Part shown: one piece after another, positions 1-11,234 of the stretch
How positions within the stretch are numbered: the stretch's first letter is position 1
How the letters are laid out: every line of letters begins with the position of its first letter
NCBI GenBank assembly: GCA_951799405.1
Contig: OX637344.1
Span: forward strand, 16,306,001-16,370,000
Direction: 5' to 3'
DNA length: 64,000 bases
Origin: Agapetus fuscipes
Lineage: Eukaryota; Arthropoda; Insecta; Trichoptera; Glossosomatidae
The notes under the pieces: model-generated
Databases searched by the model: none
Told to the model about the DNA's origin: nothing
Seen by the model: the letters and a program-made list of their open reading frames with translations, nothing else
Position numbers and translations under genes: made by a program

Positions 1-580
1 ATGAACAAGTGTACACCCAATGTTCCGTAGTGTAAAGAAAACTAACTGTCACTATGAACAAGTGTACACCCAAAGTTCCGTAGTGTAAAGAAAACTAACT
101 GTCAGTATGAACAAGTGTACACCCAATGCTCCGTAGTGTAAAGAAAACTAACTGTAATTGAGGCTATCAGGGCAATAGTGGTGTAATCTACAATTGAGGT
201 TTAGTGGCGTTCTCGCATAATTTTCATTCCTTATTACAGTATCTACCAAATCAAAAGTGAAAAGCTCTTTTTCAAAAGCTACACTATCTTACACCACTTC
301 TGATTTGGTAGATACTATAATAAGGAATGAAAATTACGCCAAAACGCCACTAAACTTCAATTGTGGATTACACCACTATTGCCCTGATAGCCTCAATTAT
401 GAACCAGTGTACACCCAATGTTCCATAGTGTAAAGAAAACTAACTGTCAGTATGAACAAGTGTACACCCAATGCTTCGTAGGGTAATAAACATAACTGTC
501 AATGGGAACAAATGTGTTTAAGCCCAATGATCTATTGTGTAAAAATCTGTCACTAGGAACAAGTGTGAGTGTTTGTTTTG
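1..580. repeat. 53-bp minisatellite
   Basis: Tandem units of 53 bp beginning ATGAACAAGTGTACACCCAA start at 1, 54, 107, 399 and 452, with more diverged units near 503 and 555. Units share GTGTAAAGAAAACTAACTGT at their ends. The array is split by a foldback element at 157-397. No coding potential is seen. Confidence 0.9.
157..397. mobile_element. Foldback MITE with ~100-bp inverted arms, TA target
   Basis: The two ends are near-perfect inverted repeats of about 100 bp (left ATTGAGGCTATCAGGGCAAT, right its complement), with a short unique centre. TA flanks both sides (155-156 and 398-399), as expected for Tc1/mariner-type insertion. It sits in the middle of a minisatellite unit. No transposase is encoded, so it is non-autonomous. 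The superfamily assignment rests only on the TA flanks. Confidence 0.8.
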
Positions 581-1400
581 TTACTACGACCCTTGTTTCT
601 GATTCTATAGATTTTCGTCTATTTGACAACATGGCTTGACAATTTGATAGGCAATCTTTTTTACAATGTGTCTCTTCTTGTTTACTAAGATCTGAACTAT
701 TGGTTGATGGAAATAGCAATCAAGAGCCTCCTCAAATGCCAACTTTAGATATTTTTTTACTCTACTTTAGTATATTAATGTTTTATAAAGATTCTATTAA
801 TGTGTTTTTGATATTGAATATATAATTTTTATTCCTTACTTAAATTTAAAAGTTTCTCTTTATTAATGCTCAGTGTTGTTGCAGTTTTGTTCATCAACGT
901 TGTATCCTATAAACTCAGTAGTTGTTTCAACATATTTTATGTTGCAACATATTTTATGTTAGGAACTATTTGATACAATGTTGCATTGAAATGTTGTATT
1001 CATATATTAGGACTCTAAGGCCCCGGTGCTTCAAACTTAGCTGATGTGACTTCAAATTGAAAAAAAATCTGCTTTTGCAGTTCTCATAGGTATTTTCTTC
1101 TCATTCTGTTTGCCAACGCTGTTCAACGCACATCAAGAGCCCTCTGTAACCTTGATTGTGTCTATAAAAAGCGCCAATTACTCTAGAAAGATCCAGTTGC
1201 TATAAAACTTGCTAAAGGTCCATTTTGCAACCTCGGGAAGAGTATAATTTAAAAGTCGATTGATAATGTTAACACTCCTTCTTCATCATTGTGATTTGCA
1301 GCTTCGATACTGCGTCAGGAAATAATTGAACACACAATTTTCTAATTACAAGTCCATAGCGCCAAGCACTAGACTGTGGAACTGGCCTGAATTTTGACGC
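581..1400. other. AT-rich stretch, no feature recognised
   Basis: No reading frame with coding character. Around 1120-1210 there is weak similarity to the tails of the tRNA-derived SINE family seen elsewhere (GCGCCAATTACTC). Nothing else is recognised. Confidence 0.4.
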
Positions 1401-1409
1401 ACCCGGGTC

Positions 1410-1945
1410 TAAATGTACTTAAAAAGTGACTTCAGTTATTAAAAAGGGACTTGAGTATCCAATAAAACTGACTTTCCATATTGAGATGTTACTAAAAAAG
1501 TGAATTTAGAAACTATAACGCACCTTGTTTCTAAGAAGTGACTTTTAGTTACTAAAAAGTAACCTTTACTTACTAAGAATTGAATTCAGTAGTTGAAAAG
1601 TGACATTGATTACTATAATGCTATTTGAGATATTCAGAAGTTACACTAAGTAGTTAAGACGAATAAGTGATTTTAGAAATTAAGAAGTGACCTAAAGTGT
1701 TCAGGAGTTACTTCAGTTACTGACTAGTGTAATCAGTTGCTGGCAAGTGTCTTTAGTCACTTAAAACTTATCAGAGTAACAAATAAGTGACTTAAGCTGC
1801 TAGTGAAGTGAATTTAGTTACTAAGAAGTGACCTAAGTTACTTAAAAATGACATTAGCTGCAGGTTTAGTCACTAAGAACATATTAAAGTTACTGAGACA
1901 TGACTTGAGTAACTCGCAAGTGAATTTCGTTGCTGAGAAGTGACT
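1410..1945. repeat. Diverged short tandem repeat (AAGTGACTTNAGTTACT)
   Basis: Dozens of imperfect units built on AAGTGACTT and AGTTACTAAGA follow one another with variable spacing of roughly 20-30 bp. This looks like an old, degenerated minisatellite. No coding frame. Confidence 0.75.
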
Positions 1946-2264
1946 AATAATTATTTACAAATATACATTGATTGTAATGATCGTAATGAACCAGGTGCCA
2001 ATCGGAATTGAAGAGACCATTTAATGAAGCGTTTGACAGTTAACCTCAAAGTTAGCAGTGTTGTTCTACTTGTGGTTTTTATTTTATATTTTGATACAAA
2101 GCCAGCTTGACATGCTTTAAAGTTATTAGAAGTGGTAGCAGGAAGGTTGGAGTTAAGATTGAGGAGTATTTTGTTAAAGAAAAACAAAACAATGTCCATT
2201 TTATCAGTTGGTAGACCTGAAAATTGAGAAAATAGCAGCAGTCATGCTCAATTGTCTAAATCTA

Positions 2265-2505
2265 AGCTGCAAAGATAAGTATCATTTGAGATTCATATTA
2301 AATGCATTCCCACAAGCAGACACGCATAATTTCGCGCTTACACATGCCGCATGAGGACCTACAATATAAAAAACCCAATCTCAAATGAACATAAGCCCTG
2401 CAACTCTTGCCGATCTTCCCTGAAGCAGGGGTGACATTGGCAAAGTGAACCATTTTTACAGTATGGGTGGTCAGCCGCATACCAACCTATCAGTCAAGGA
2501 ATTGT
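2265..2505 (-). repeat. GATTA-tailed repeat (family A)
   Basis: Near full-length copy of the commonest repeat here, reading on the minus strand from GGTTGGTATGCGGCTGACC through the conserved AGGTCCACATGCGGCATGTG core to the AGCTTAGAT end. See the copy at 56055 for the family description. Confidence 0.85.
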
Positions 2506-3540
2506 CACCTATGTTTATTACGATCCACGCACATCTGTCCCCTATATAGTATAAAGTATTGCGTAAAACTCTTCAATTGCATACATTAAATAAAGTATAA
2601 AAACTAAATTGCCCTCTTGGAGTGTCATCATTTATTCCATACATTTTTGATTAACGCAATCAAAGTAATTTTTATGTAATTTTTTATACTCAGGGGACTG
2701 TACTTTAGTTTCTAGAAAACAATTTCACTTAGGTGATTCAAAGTTTCTATTGAGTGTTACAGAAACAGTGGCAGAAAAAGAGACCATGATATTCTATGTG
2801 TTTCTACATAATATCCCATTTTAAAATCCTAGGGCCTGTGGTTTTATATGACTCTTTTAATAGATGTCATGAGAATAAGACAATTTTTTGCTGTAAGATC
2901 GGCCATTATTAAGTTCAAAAAATTATGAACTTTCAAATGTTTAATTTTATTAACTTAAGAGAACCAGAGATAAATAATTATATCATAAGAAACAAATATA
3001 TTGTATGTGCTACCTATTTTTTACATTTTATAAGTACCTATACTCAATCATTTTAGTCAAATTTAAGTATTTTACTAACAATGTTTGTTTATTTTTATAC
3101 CTAAAATAATTTTTGATGATAGGTATTCAAATTTGGAAACTGAAAAATGTTGCCTCTAGCAAAAATATAATCCACACTATGGGCTCTCAAACTCATAGTA
3201 GGTATGTATTGAATAAAAGATAAAACTAGTAGGTATTATTATGAAAACAAAAACAATGTATTTATAGGTTATGAGCAATTAAGGGCTGGTGTTATAAACA
3301 CTCCTAAGCATCCAGCTACATAAAAATTCACAAAGACAACATAATTTCACTTATAATTTAGCTAGCTGGCAATCTTTGTTTATAATGTCAGTCGCAAGTC
3401 TTCATGAAACAAATAACATTCAATGGGAAATTATAATTTTTAGAACATCAAGTCACAGCATTTTACAATTATCTCGGTAGAATTTTCTGGGTACGCGTCA
3501 TGTGTTTTTGATGCACATGGTTTAAACTGAATTTAAATGA
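2506..3540. other. AT-rich intergenic DNA
   Basis: A faint foldback-like piece at 2540-2680 resembles the inverted-repeat element at 28652 (TATAAAGTATTGCGTAAA and a complement near 2650). No coding region or other structured feature is seen in the rest. Confidence 0.4.
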
Positions 3541-3544
3541 CAGC

Positions 3545-4160
3545 TACAAAACCATGCGCTCCATCTCAGGAACCGTAAGGTCTACACCCGTCCAGTGGCT
3601 CTCGGTCCTGTCCAACATCGCCCCCCCCAACCCTGCGTAGATCCCTGGCATCCATAAAACTGGTCGACAGAGTGAGAAGTGACCCGCTGCTCCCTGCTTT
3701 CAAGGACATCTTCCAGCACCCAAACAAGCCACTCAAGTCCAGAAACCCCATCTGGACAATTGTTGATCGGAGTAGGGATGCTACACTGCAATGGAAGTCC
3801 ATATGGGAGGAGAAAGGCTTTAAAAACCACGAGCTGATCACTCTGCCACACCAGGAGGTCCCAGGGTTTAATCTTGCGAGAGGACTGTGGACGACCTTGA
3901 ATAGGATCCGAACCGAGCAAGGCCGTTGCAACTTCTTGCTCCATAGATGGGGATAAGCTCCATCTCCAGGATGTGACTGTGGGGCGGAGAACCAGACTGT
4001 CCGGCACATAGTGGAGGAGTGCCCCATCAGAAGACACCCTCCTGGCCTGAAGGACCTCCACGAGGCCACGCCAGGAGCAGTGAAGTGGATGGAGGGCTTG
4101 GATCTTCGCCTCTGACGCGGCCCAACGGCCAAGTGATTTGCTGTGCTTGCCGGCCATACG
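3545..4160 (+). pseudogene. Non-LTR retrotransposon remnant, C-terminal end of the pol frame
   Basis: The plus strand reads, across an in-frame stop and a shift, a C-terminal region typical of LINE polymerase proteins: MRSISGTVRSTP near 3555, SNIAPPNLRRSL near 3615, then RGLWTTLNRIRTEQGRC near 3880. A zinc-knuckle-like CDCGAENQTVRHIVEECP follows at about 3970-4022. The stop after HRWG (3954-3956) breaks the frame before the knuckle. Reverse transcriptase motifs are missing, so this is a dead 5'-truncated copy. The long frames on the opposite strand are shadows of it. Confidence 0.75.
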
Positions 4161-4640
4161 CAAAGTAAGTACAGCTGAAGGAGAATGGTGCTATGACTTT
4201 AGGGCCTACAAAACTGATAAAAACAATGGGTATTAAGTACTTCGTTTTTTTTTAACCAAATACTTACATAAAACAAGAATACAAGTTACTTCAGACTGAA
4301 AAACAAAAAGTGATAGCAGCAGTGCTGATTTTCCCCCACATTCAGGTTAAGCCTCGTTGGTCCATATTTATCTCGAAGCTTAGTATAGCAATCTATGGTG
4401 CTGTGGTTGTTGATTTTTCTCTATATTTGGGGATTATTTGCTTCGACAAAAATGCTGTGAAATAAATAGATATCCCAGATTTAATTCTTTGTTTCATGGG
4501 GAAATGTACTCAATGTGAAAAAGTGAAATCTCGCCATCAAATATTTTATTATACCTACATGAATAAATAAATAAAATATTTTTATATTCATATCCATTGT
4601 TTTCATTATGAACGACATTAGCACGTGAATTGACATGGTC
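4161..4640. other. AT-rich DNA, nothing recognised
   Basis: No coding frame, repeat family or structured element was recognised between the LINE remnant and the inverted repeat at 4690. Confidence 0.4.
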
Positions 4641-4699
4641 AAAATTGTGACATCAAATGGCCTGGTTGCCAGGGAAAGGACAAACAAATATCTCGTTAT

Positions 4700-4983
4700 C
4701 AATGGCTATCACCCATCATCATCATCATCTTCTAAAGGCAGCACCTTGTTGTGCATATTTGAATTTAGAACTTTTTCCTAGGCGAGCAAACTTCACTCTT
4801 GCATGGAACTGCGGCCCCCTCAGCCATTCTATAATCTATATATTATTATTATAGATTATAGAATGGCTGAGGGGCCGCAGTTCCATGCAAGAGTGAAGTT
4901 TGCTCGCCGAGGAAAAAGTTCTAAATTCAAATATGCACAACAAGGCGCCGCCTTTAGAAGATGATGATGATGATGGGTGATAG
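4700..4983. repeat. Large near-perfect inverted repeat (140-bp arms)
   Basis: Left arm 4700-4838 and right arm 4855-4983 are complementary over about 130 bp with only a few differences (CCTAGGCGAG against CTCGCCGAGG). The loop is TATATTATTATTATA. Each arm ends in a (CAT/ATG)n run. Part of the arm (GAATTTAGAACTTTTT, then GGCGAGCAAACTTCAC) is related to repeats at 17990, 22195 and 25630. The arms would fold into a long hairpin. Confidence 0.85.
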
Positions 4984-5039
4984 CCTGTGACATCATACAT
5001 CCAAGGGATATTTTTAATGTGCAGACTCCATTACCTGCT

Positions 5040-5130
5040 AAAATGGTGTAAACACGCAACTAAGCTACGCATATAGTGTAACTTCTTGCCGCATTATCCC
5101 CGAAGGGATCGCATGTGGCGAGTTGAACCT
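5040..5130 (-). repeat. 3' fragment of tRNA-derived SINE (family C)
   Basis: Reads in minus orientation the 3' end of the family described at 31055: GGTTCAACTCGCCACATGCG, then CCCTTCGGGGATAA and GTTACACTATATG. The tRNA-like head is missing. Confidence 0.7.
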
Positions 5131-5349
5131 ATTGTAAAGAAAACCTGGCGGCAAGAAAAACAATTTTTATTCTTAAAAACACTAGTTATTTATTTGAGAA
5201 AAAAATTATACAAAAATACTTAACTTACAATGTACGAATGAAGATTTATACAAGTGTATGAAAATATACGAGAGGTTTGTAGTGAAAGGATAACATGTCA
5301 CACAAGTTAATAACAACTGAGCACAAAGTCAAGGAAGAAAGCATTCTAT

Positions 5350-5640
5350 CTGCCGGTCCGTAGTCCAGTGGTAACACTTCAAACTCGTAAATGGAAGGTT
5401 GTTGGTTCGAATCCCGGCGGAGCACAAAAAATATATCAATTATACAAATATGCTCTTTGCCAGGTTGAAACCTTTACCAAAGACCGGTCACCAAAAAAAA
5501 GGTCCTAAAAGTGGGTATGGCTTGAGTATTGGCGCTTTGTAGCAAGACCAAGCTCGTAAACACCTCTGTGGCAAGTGTAATAGACCCCTAGAGTCTCTGA
5601 AATCTGGGGAGACTCCCACACAGGATTTAAAAAAAAAAGC
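5350..5640 (+). mobile_element. tRNA-derived SINE, near full length (family B)
   Basis: The head is tRNA-like: TAGTCCAGTGGTAAC matches a pol III A box and GGTTCGAATCCCGGC a B box, in GGTCCGTAGTCC...GGAGCAC. A body follows with ATATGCTCTTTGCCAGGTTGAAA and ACCAAAGACCGGTCACC. The tail TAGACCCCTAGAGTCTCTGA ends CACACAGGATTT plus poly-A. The same tail ends the LINE remnant at 52860-53240. Other copies here: 11235, 12900, 36575, 40555, 52320, 54285 and 63315. It is not a functional tRNA gene because of the long body and many copies. Confidence 0.85.
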
Positions 5641-5880
5641 ACTTGTACATGCCGCATGTGAACCTACAACAAAAATCTCAAATGCACATACACCCTGCAA
5701 CTCTTGCCGAACTTCCGACATTGGCAAAGTGAACCATTTTCTACAGCGTGAGTGGTCAGCCACAAACCAACAAACCAAAAAGTCAAGGAACATATGCAAC
5801 AAGTTACATTTTCAGAGGGCTCTTGAGGTGTGATACACACAAAAACAGCGCTCACCAAATAAATCATCCTAATATTATTA
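5641..5880 (-). repeat. Partial family A repeat and LINE/SINE tail fragment
   Basis: 5645-5790 is a partial minus-strand family A copy (ACATGCCGCATGTGAACC, CCCTGCAACTCTTGCCGA). 5815-5870 carries GGCTCTTGAGGTGTGATACA, then CAAAAACAGCGCTCACCAAA, the 3' tail shared by CR1-like LINEs and family B SINEs. Confidence 0.7.
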
Positions 5881-6049
5881 TTTATTATTACATTATTTTA
5901 AATCACAAATAATAATCTGTCCCCTCTGACTATAAATTATACAGATGTGAAACGGCTGTAAGTTTTTAACATGTGTGCAATGGAAAGTGACCCCATATCC
6001 TTTCTAGAAAATTAATGTTTTCTTCACTTTATGCTTGATTGTTGTGCTC

Positions 6050-6190
6050 TGTACTGTACCCCGAGCTTAAAACATCACGTAAATTCCTCTAGATTGTGTG
6101 AATAGGAAAATGTATGGAAGACACAACAGCACCATAAGTGAGTGATTTAGTTTTCATACATTATTTATACTTACACGATCGGAGGGAACT
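6050..6190. repeat. Degenerate foldback fragment
   Basis: Diverged match to the foldback element at 28652 (AAACATCACGTAAATTCC, GAAAATGTATGGAAGACAC, TTTTCATACATTATTTATACTTACACGATC). No coding content. Confidence 0.45.
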
Positions 6191-6379
6191 TACACAATGT
6201 TTTGTATGTAGGGTACTGCTGCCTCGCATAATGATGCCATATAATGTGACAGTGAGGCATATAATGTATTAGAACTCCCCCATACTATTGGGATACGCAT
6301 AAATGACGGCTGTTTCTCCTTGCTGCCCATTCTCGTTGAGCATCTGAGCATCTGGAAAGTTAAAACAATCATAATTTAA

Positions 6380-6520
6380 TCTATAATCTAAGTTGCAAGG
6401 ATATATTCATTCAAAGCTCTCAGATATATGCCCACAAACAAACATGTGTAGTTCGCGCTTACAAATGCTGATTGCGTACTTACAAATAAAATCCAAACCT
6501 CAAATGAACATAAGCAGACA
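6380..6520 (-). repeat. Partial family A repeat
   Basis: Minus-strand partial copy with AATCTAAGTTGCAAGGATAT, CAAAGCTCTCAGATATATGCC and CGCGCTTACAAATGCTGATT. It represents the sub-type with a TTTGTAAGCGCGAACT core. It breaks off after AATGAACATAAG. Confidence 0.75.
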
Positions 6521-6731
6521 GATGGCGCTTTGAGCTGCCTGACGTTTTTGTGTTTTTCTCCTACTATTTTTATCATTTTTAATTCTCATTTTACCGTTTT
6601 TAACAATTTTATCTGTTTAAATTATGACAAACTTTATAAACTTTGATTTTTGAGTGTTAGTTTATGTTTTTGGTCAGTTTTATTGCTCGTTTTTTCATTT
6701 TGATTTTATTTTTGACAGTTAAGTTTTATAT

Positions 6732-7307
6732 TTGACAATCAAGTTTTATTGTTGCCAAGTGCTTGTACAAGTAGGTACGTCTGGCTTGTTGTTTGTTTTG
6801 ACAGCTGTCATGATGGTGTTCACGTATGGACTTGAGGAGCTACTTGTTCTTCGTACCATCTCAGTGCCGCCGAAAGTACAGGTCCTTGAAAGGATACAAT
6901 CCATGACTGCAGTACAGCGTGATGTGACTCTGAAAAGAAGGCCTAGAGGGTGCAGAGCTGGGAGGAACTTGCGGAGGCGCATCCCAGTGCTGGTGAGTGC
7001 TGGAGACAGGAAGGACTACAGTGCCCGTGACAACCTCCTGCTCCCCGCTATCTTGTCTGCCGCCCTGTCTGCCCTAATGGTGCTGGGTGTGCTCTGCTAT
7101 GCGCTGGGCAGGAGACAGAGGTGCAGGAAGAGAATCCAAGAGATCGGAAATTTAACGTCAGAGCTTCAAGCGGAAGACAACGCCATCTTGCTTACTGCCG
7201 AGAACCCTTTCAGAAGAAGATTAGAAATAAACTACATATTTAATAAGTTAATAGATTTCAAGCGAAGCCTAAAGACACACCTATTTGAGAATTTTTATAA
7301 TATTTGA
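6732..7307 (+). CDS. Hypothetical single-pass membrane protein, unrecognised
   Basis: A 191-codon frame, clearly more GC-rich in its middle (6830-7210) than the flanks. The N-terminus is hydrophobic (residues ~9-30, signal-like). A basic stretch follows with RRPRG and GRNLRRR around residues 68-85. A strong membrane segment LLLPAILSAALSALMVLGVL sits near residue 103, then a basic CYALGRRQRCRKR stop-transfer. The last ~35 residues (FKRSLKTHLF) resemble the C-termini of CR1-like LINE proteins and may be a fused retroelement tail. No splice structure is secure: GTGAGT at 6992 is a possible donor. It could be a real gene, one exon of a larger gene, or an artefact. I do not recognise the family. 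Confidence 0.35.
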   Translation: MTIKFYCCQVLVQVGTSGLLFVLTAVMMVFTYGLEELLVLRTISVPPKVQVLERIQSMTAVQRDVTLKRRPRGCRAGRNLRRRIPVLVSAGDRKDYSARDNLLLPAILSAALSALMVLGVLCYALGRRQRCRKRIQEIGNLTSELQAEDNAILLTAENPFRRRLEINYIFNKLIDFKRSLKTHLFENFYNI

Positions 7308-7820
7308 CTATTTTTGACTCTTTTAATCCCTTATCTTTATAAAAAGCAACGGCCTCCCCATACAAAATAACTGTGCGTTAATGGCATTCAAACTGAAGAA
7401 CTCCTGAACAGATGCACGTCATATTCACAACAAATATTGTTCAGGACTTGGGATGTGCTTCCTCATCATTAGTAGATTTTAAATTGTTGTTTTTTAAATA
7501 AATAAACATGATCAATCACAACACCTTTTTATGTAAAACCTATGCGAGAAACAAAACTCATTTTGACATTCGAATTTCAAATAAATTGCCAGCACTTCAA
7601 CCTAGGCTTCAAAGTTGCCATCGTTGCCATTGCCAAGTCGATTCTTTTTCGGTTGAATTCCGCTGAGTACCTACCTACCTATATTTTTTATTCATTTCAA
7701 AATTATACTTCAACCAGTTATAACATGTATTTTTTAGAAATAATGACGATCGATTAGGTCAACTTTTTATATGAAACCATACTTATTGCGGCATTTAATT
7801 TTTTTTAAGTATTATTACAA
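7308..7820. other. AT-rich DNA, nothing firmly recognised
   Basis: Short unconnected frames only. No repeat family recognised until the family A array begins near 7825. Confidence 0.35.
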
Positions 7821-7824
7821 TATA

Positions 7825-10090
7825 CAATCTAAGTTGCATAGACGCATTAACATTTATAATTCATATTCAATGCACTCCTGCACGGAGACACATGTGAGTT
7901 TGCGCTTACAAATGCTGCATGTGTATTTACAAATAAAAATTTCAGCCTCTCATGACCATAAGCCCTGCAACTTTTGCTGACCTTTTCAGAAACAGGGGAC
8001 ACATTTGTTAAGTGAACCCATTTATGCGATATGGGTGGTAAGCCTCATACTAACCCTTAAGTCAAGGAATTTGAGTTTGAAAAATCCTTAAACAACGGTA
8101 ATCTTAATTTATAATCTAAAGTTGCAAAAAAAGTTATTTGATGATTCAAATTGAATGCACGCCCACAAACTGGCAAATATCATTTCACGCTTACATATAG
8201 TTGTGGCGCTTGATTTTTTTTAAATATTAGAATATATAATCTAAGTTGCACAGATGCAATAACTTTTATAATTCATATTCAATGTATGCCCCCCTGGAGA
8301 CACGAGTGTGTTCGCGAATATAAATGCTGCATTTTAACTAACAAATTCAATTTAAGGCCTGTAATGAACATAAGCCCTGCAACTTTTGCCAACCTTTTCA
8401 AAAACAGGGGAAACATTTGTCAAGTGAACCATTTTTTGCGATATGGATATACAGGCTCACACTAACATATAAGTCAAGGAATTTGAGTTTGAAAAATCCT
8501 TCAACAACGTTAAATTTAATTTATAATCTAAAGTTGCAAAAAAAGTTATTTGATGATTCAAATTGAATGCACGCCCACAAACTGGCAAATGTCATTTCAC
8601 GCTAACATAAAGTTGTGGCGCTTGATTTTTTTTTAATATAAGAATATATAATCTAAGTTGCACAGATACAATAACTTTTATAATTCATATTCAATGCATG
8701 CCCCCCTGGAGATACGAGTGGATTCGCGCTTATAAATGCTGTATGTGAACTTATAAATTCAAATTAAGGCCTGTAATGAACATGAGCCCTGCAACTTTTG
8801 CCACCCTTTTCAAAAACAGGGGAAACATTTTTCAAATGAACCATTTTTTGCGATATGGGTATTCAGGCTCATACTAACCCATAAGTCAAGGAATTTCTAA
8901 TCTAATCTAAGCTGCAAGGATATATATCATTTAAGATTTATATTCAATGCATTCCCACAAGCAGAAATGTATGATTTCGCGCTGGCACATGCCGCATGTG
9001 GACCTACATTATAAAACCCAATCTCAAATGAACATAAGCCCTGCAACTCTTGCCATCCTTCCCTGAAACAGGGGTGACATTAACAAAGTGAACCATTTTT
9101 CACAGTATGGGTGGTCAGCCGCATACCAACCTATCAGTCAAGGATTTGAGTTTGAAAAATCCTTAAACAACGTTAATCTTAATTTATAATCTAAAGTTGC
9201 CAAAAAACTTATTTGATGATTAAAATTAAATTCACACCCATAAGCTGGCAAATGTCATTTCACGCTAACATATAATTGTGGCACTTGATGTTTTTAATAT
9301 TAGAATATAAATCTAAGTTGAATAGATACATTTTATAATTCATATTCAATGCATGCTTCCATGGAGACAAGAGTGAGTTCCCGCTTAAAAATGCTGCATG
9401 TGAACTTACAAATTAAAATTAAGGCCTCTCATGCACATAAGCTCTGCAACTTTTGCCGACCTTTTCAGAAACAGGGGGAACATTAGTTAAGTGAACCCAT
9501 TTATGCGATATGGGTGGTGAGCCTCATACTAACCCTTAAGTTAAGGAATTTGAGTTTGAAAAATCCTTAAACAACGGTTATCTTAATTTATAATCTAAAG
9601 TTGCACAAAAGAGATTTGATGATTCAAATACAATGCACACCCACAAGCTGGCAAATGTTTTTTCACGCTAACATTTAATTGTGGCACTTGATGTTTTTAA
9701 TATTAGAATATTAATCTAAGTTGCATAGATACATTTTATAATTCATATTCAATGCAAATCAATTCAAATATAATTCACACGCTCAGACTGGCAAATGTTT
9801 TTTCACGCTAACATATAATTGTGGCATTTGATGTTTTTAATTTTAGAATATAAATCTAAGTTGCATACATACATTTTATAATTCATATTGAATGCATGCC
9901 CCCAAGCAGACATGAGTGAGTTTGCGCTTACAAACGCTGCATGTGTAATAACAAATAAAAATTTCAGCCTCTCTTGACCATAAGCCCTACAACTTTTGCC
10001 GGCCTTTTCAGAAACAGAGAAACATTCGTTCAGTGAACATTTTTTTAAGGTACCTATGGGAGGTCAGACTCATACCTCATGCTTCATACA
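7825..10090 (-). repeat. Higher-order tandem array of family A repeats
   Basis: Minus-strand family A copies (7825-8070, 8236-8480, 8646-8897, 8905-9145, 9305-9545, 9850-10080 and partial 9705-9765) alternate with a shorter related module. That module contains TTATTTGATGATTCAAAT, CCCACAAACTGGCAAATGTC and a GTGGCGCTTGAT end, seen near 8100, 8520, 9180, 9585 and 9770. The full-plus-short pair recurs about every 410 bp. This shows amplification of a compound unit and not independent insertions. Confidence 0.75.
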
Positions 10091-10640
10091 AGATACTCAG
10101 AACATGAAAGAACTAAATAACCCTTTTACCGCAATTTTTTTTCAAATTACTTCTTAAAGCATTTAATTACTATGAAGGAGGTGTGAGGAAAAATTATTGC
10201 GAAGCCAGACTTACACTGCCCGAAGGGCCTAGCAGACAGCCGTGCGCAGCATGGTCAGTCTGCTAGTTTAATTTATATAATTTTTTACTTTTTAATTTCA
10301 TTATTTGACCTAGCGACTTTGTTCTGTTATTTTAAAATTGTTATTAATTCTGTTTTCAATTTTATATTGTTTTATATTTTATTTTATAATTACTATTTGT
10401 AAAGCGCCCTCGAGGTGATGTCACATGACGGCGCTGTATAAATTACCAAAAAATAAAAAAAAATAAAAATTAAATTAAAGCCATGCAACTCTTGCCGACC
10501 AGGGGTGACATAATACATAATGACATAATAATAAGTAAAACGTAATATAAAAGTTCAGAAGATGGATTTTAACCGCCCTATGTGTCCGGTTGTTAGTTTG
10601 GCGTTTAGTAATTTTTCATAATACTCTTCAAATGTCGGTG
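10091..10640. other. AT-rich DNA with a GC-rich tract, nothing firm
   Basis: 10195-10265 is a GC-richer patch (TTACACTGCCCGAAGGGCCT). 10400-10445 (AAAGCGCCCTCGAGGTGATG, then CATGACGGCGCTGTATAAAT) looks like the 3' end of a retroposon, followed by A-rich simple sequence. No gene seen. Confidence 0.35.
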
Positions 10641-10890
10641 TTATGGCCGAGGAGGCCAAGTGGACTGATCTTTCTAGCGTGTTTGGAATAGAACAACGTT
10701 GGTTTGATCCCCGCCTGGGTCATTTGACCATAGCTTTGACCCAAGTTTAACATTATGTTCTTGGGTGATTATTAACTAGTAATTAACTAAAAATAAACAA
10801 TAATTAATTATTAATTGATGATATTAATACCTGTTTCTGGCCAGGCAGAATAGGTTGGTGAATTGCATTCCTCTTCACAAACACTTTACC
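10640..10890 (+). mobile_element. tRNA-derived SINE, Ser/Leu-like head (family L)
   Basis: The head carries an A-box-like GCCGAGGAGGCCAAGTGG and, after an unusually long interval, a B-box-like GGTTTGATCCCCGCC. This is the spacing of a class II tRNA with a long variable arm. The body AT-rich ATTAATTATTAATTGATGAT leads to CTGTTTCTGGCCAGGCAGAA and GGTTGGTGAATTGCATTCC. A second copy lies inverted at 28205-28445. Confidence 0.65.
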
Positions 10891-11234
10891 CTAAGAATGC
10901 ATCCTGAGGAGCAATGACAATTGGAAGATGTAAAGGACGGAGAGGTGAGTAAATGAAATGCAAACTTACTTTTGAAAGCTTCCTCTGTGACTTCTTCGTA
11001 GACTATTGTATTTGGCATACTGTGTTTCTCCAGGCGGGTTGCCTGCAATCAATGATAAAACACATCAGTAAGAGCCGTTTCAGACACAACACACTCTGCC
11101 CGGATTGTCTATGGATTACCGGACACACTGCGTGAAAAATTTCATACATCTCCATAAACTGCTGACTTCGGTCGTTCATGGTCTAATATCTATTATCAAG
11201 TAAATCAAATTTCAATTGGAGTTCAGGTTGTTTT

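Noticed and set aside
3566..4163. Two overlapping ~190-codon minus-strand proteins
   Set aside because: They are antisense to a recognisable LINE C-terminal remnant on the plus strand and have no recognisable domain.
5356..5430. A tRNA gene
   Set aside because: Head of SINE family B; many copies with a common body and LINE-like tail.
7825..10090. CRISPR array
   Set aside because: Units are long, spacers are themselves repeats, and the DNA is eukaryotic.
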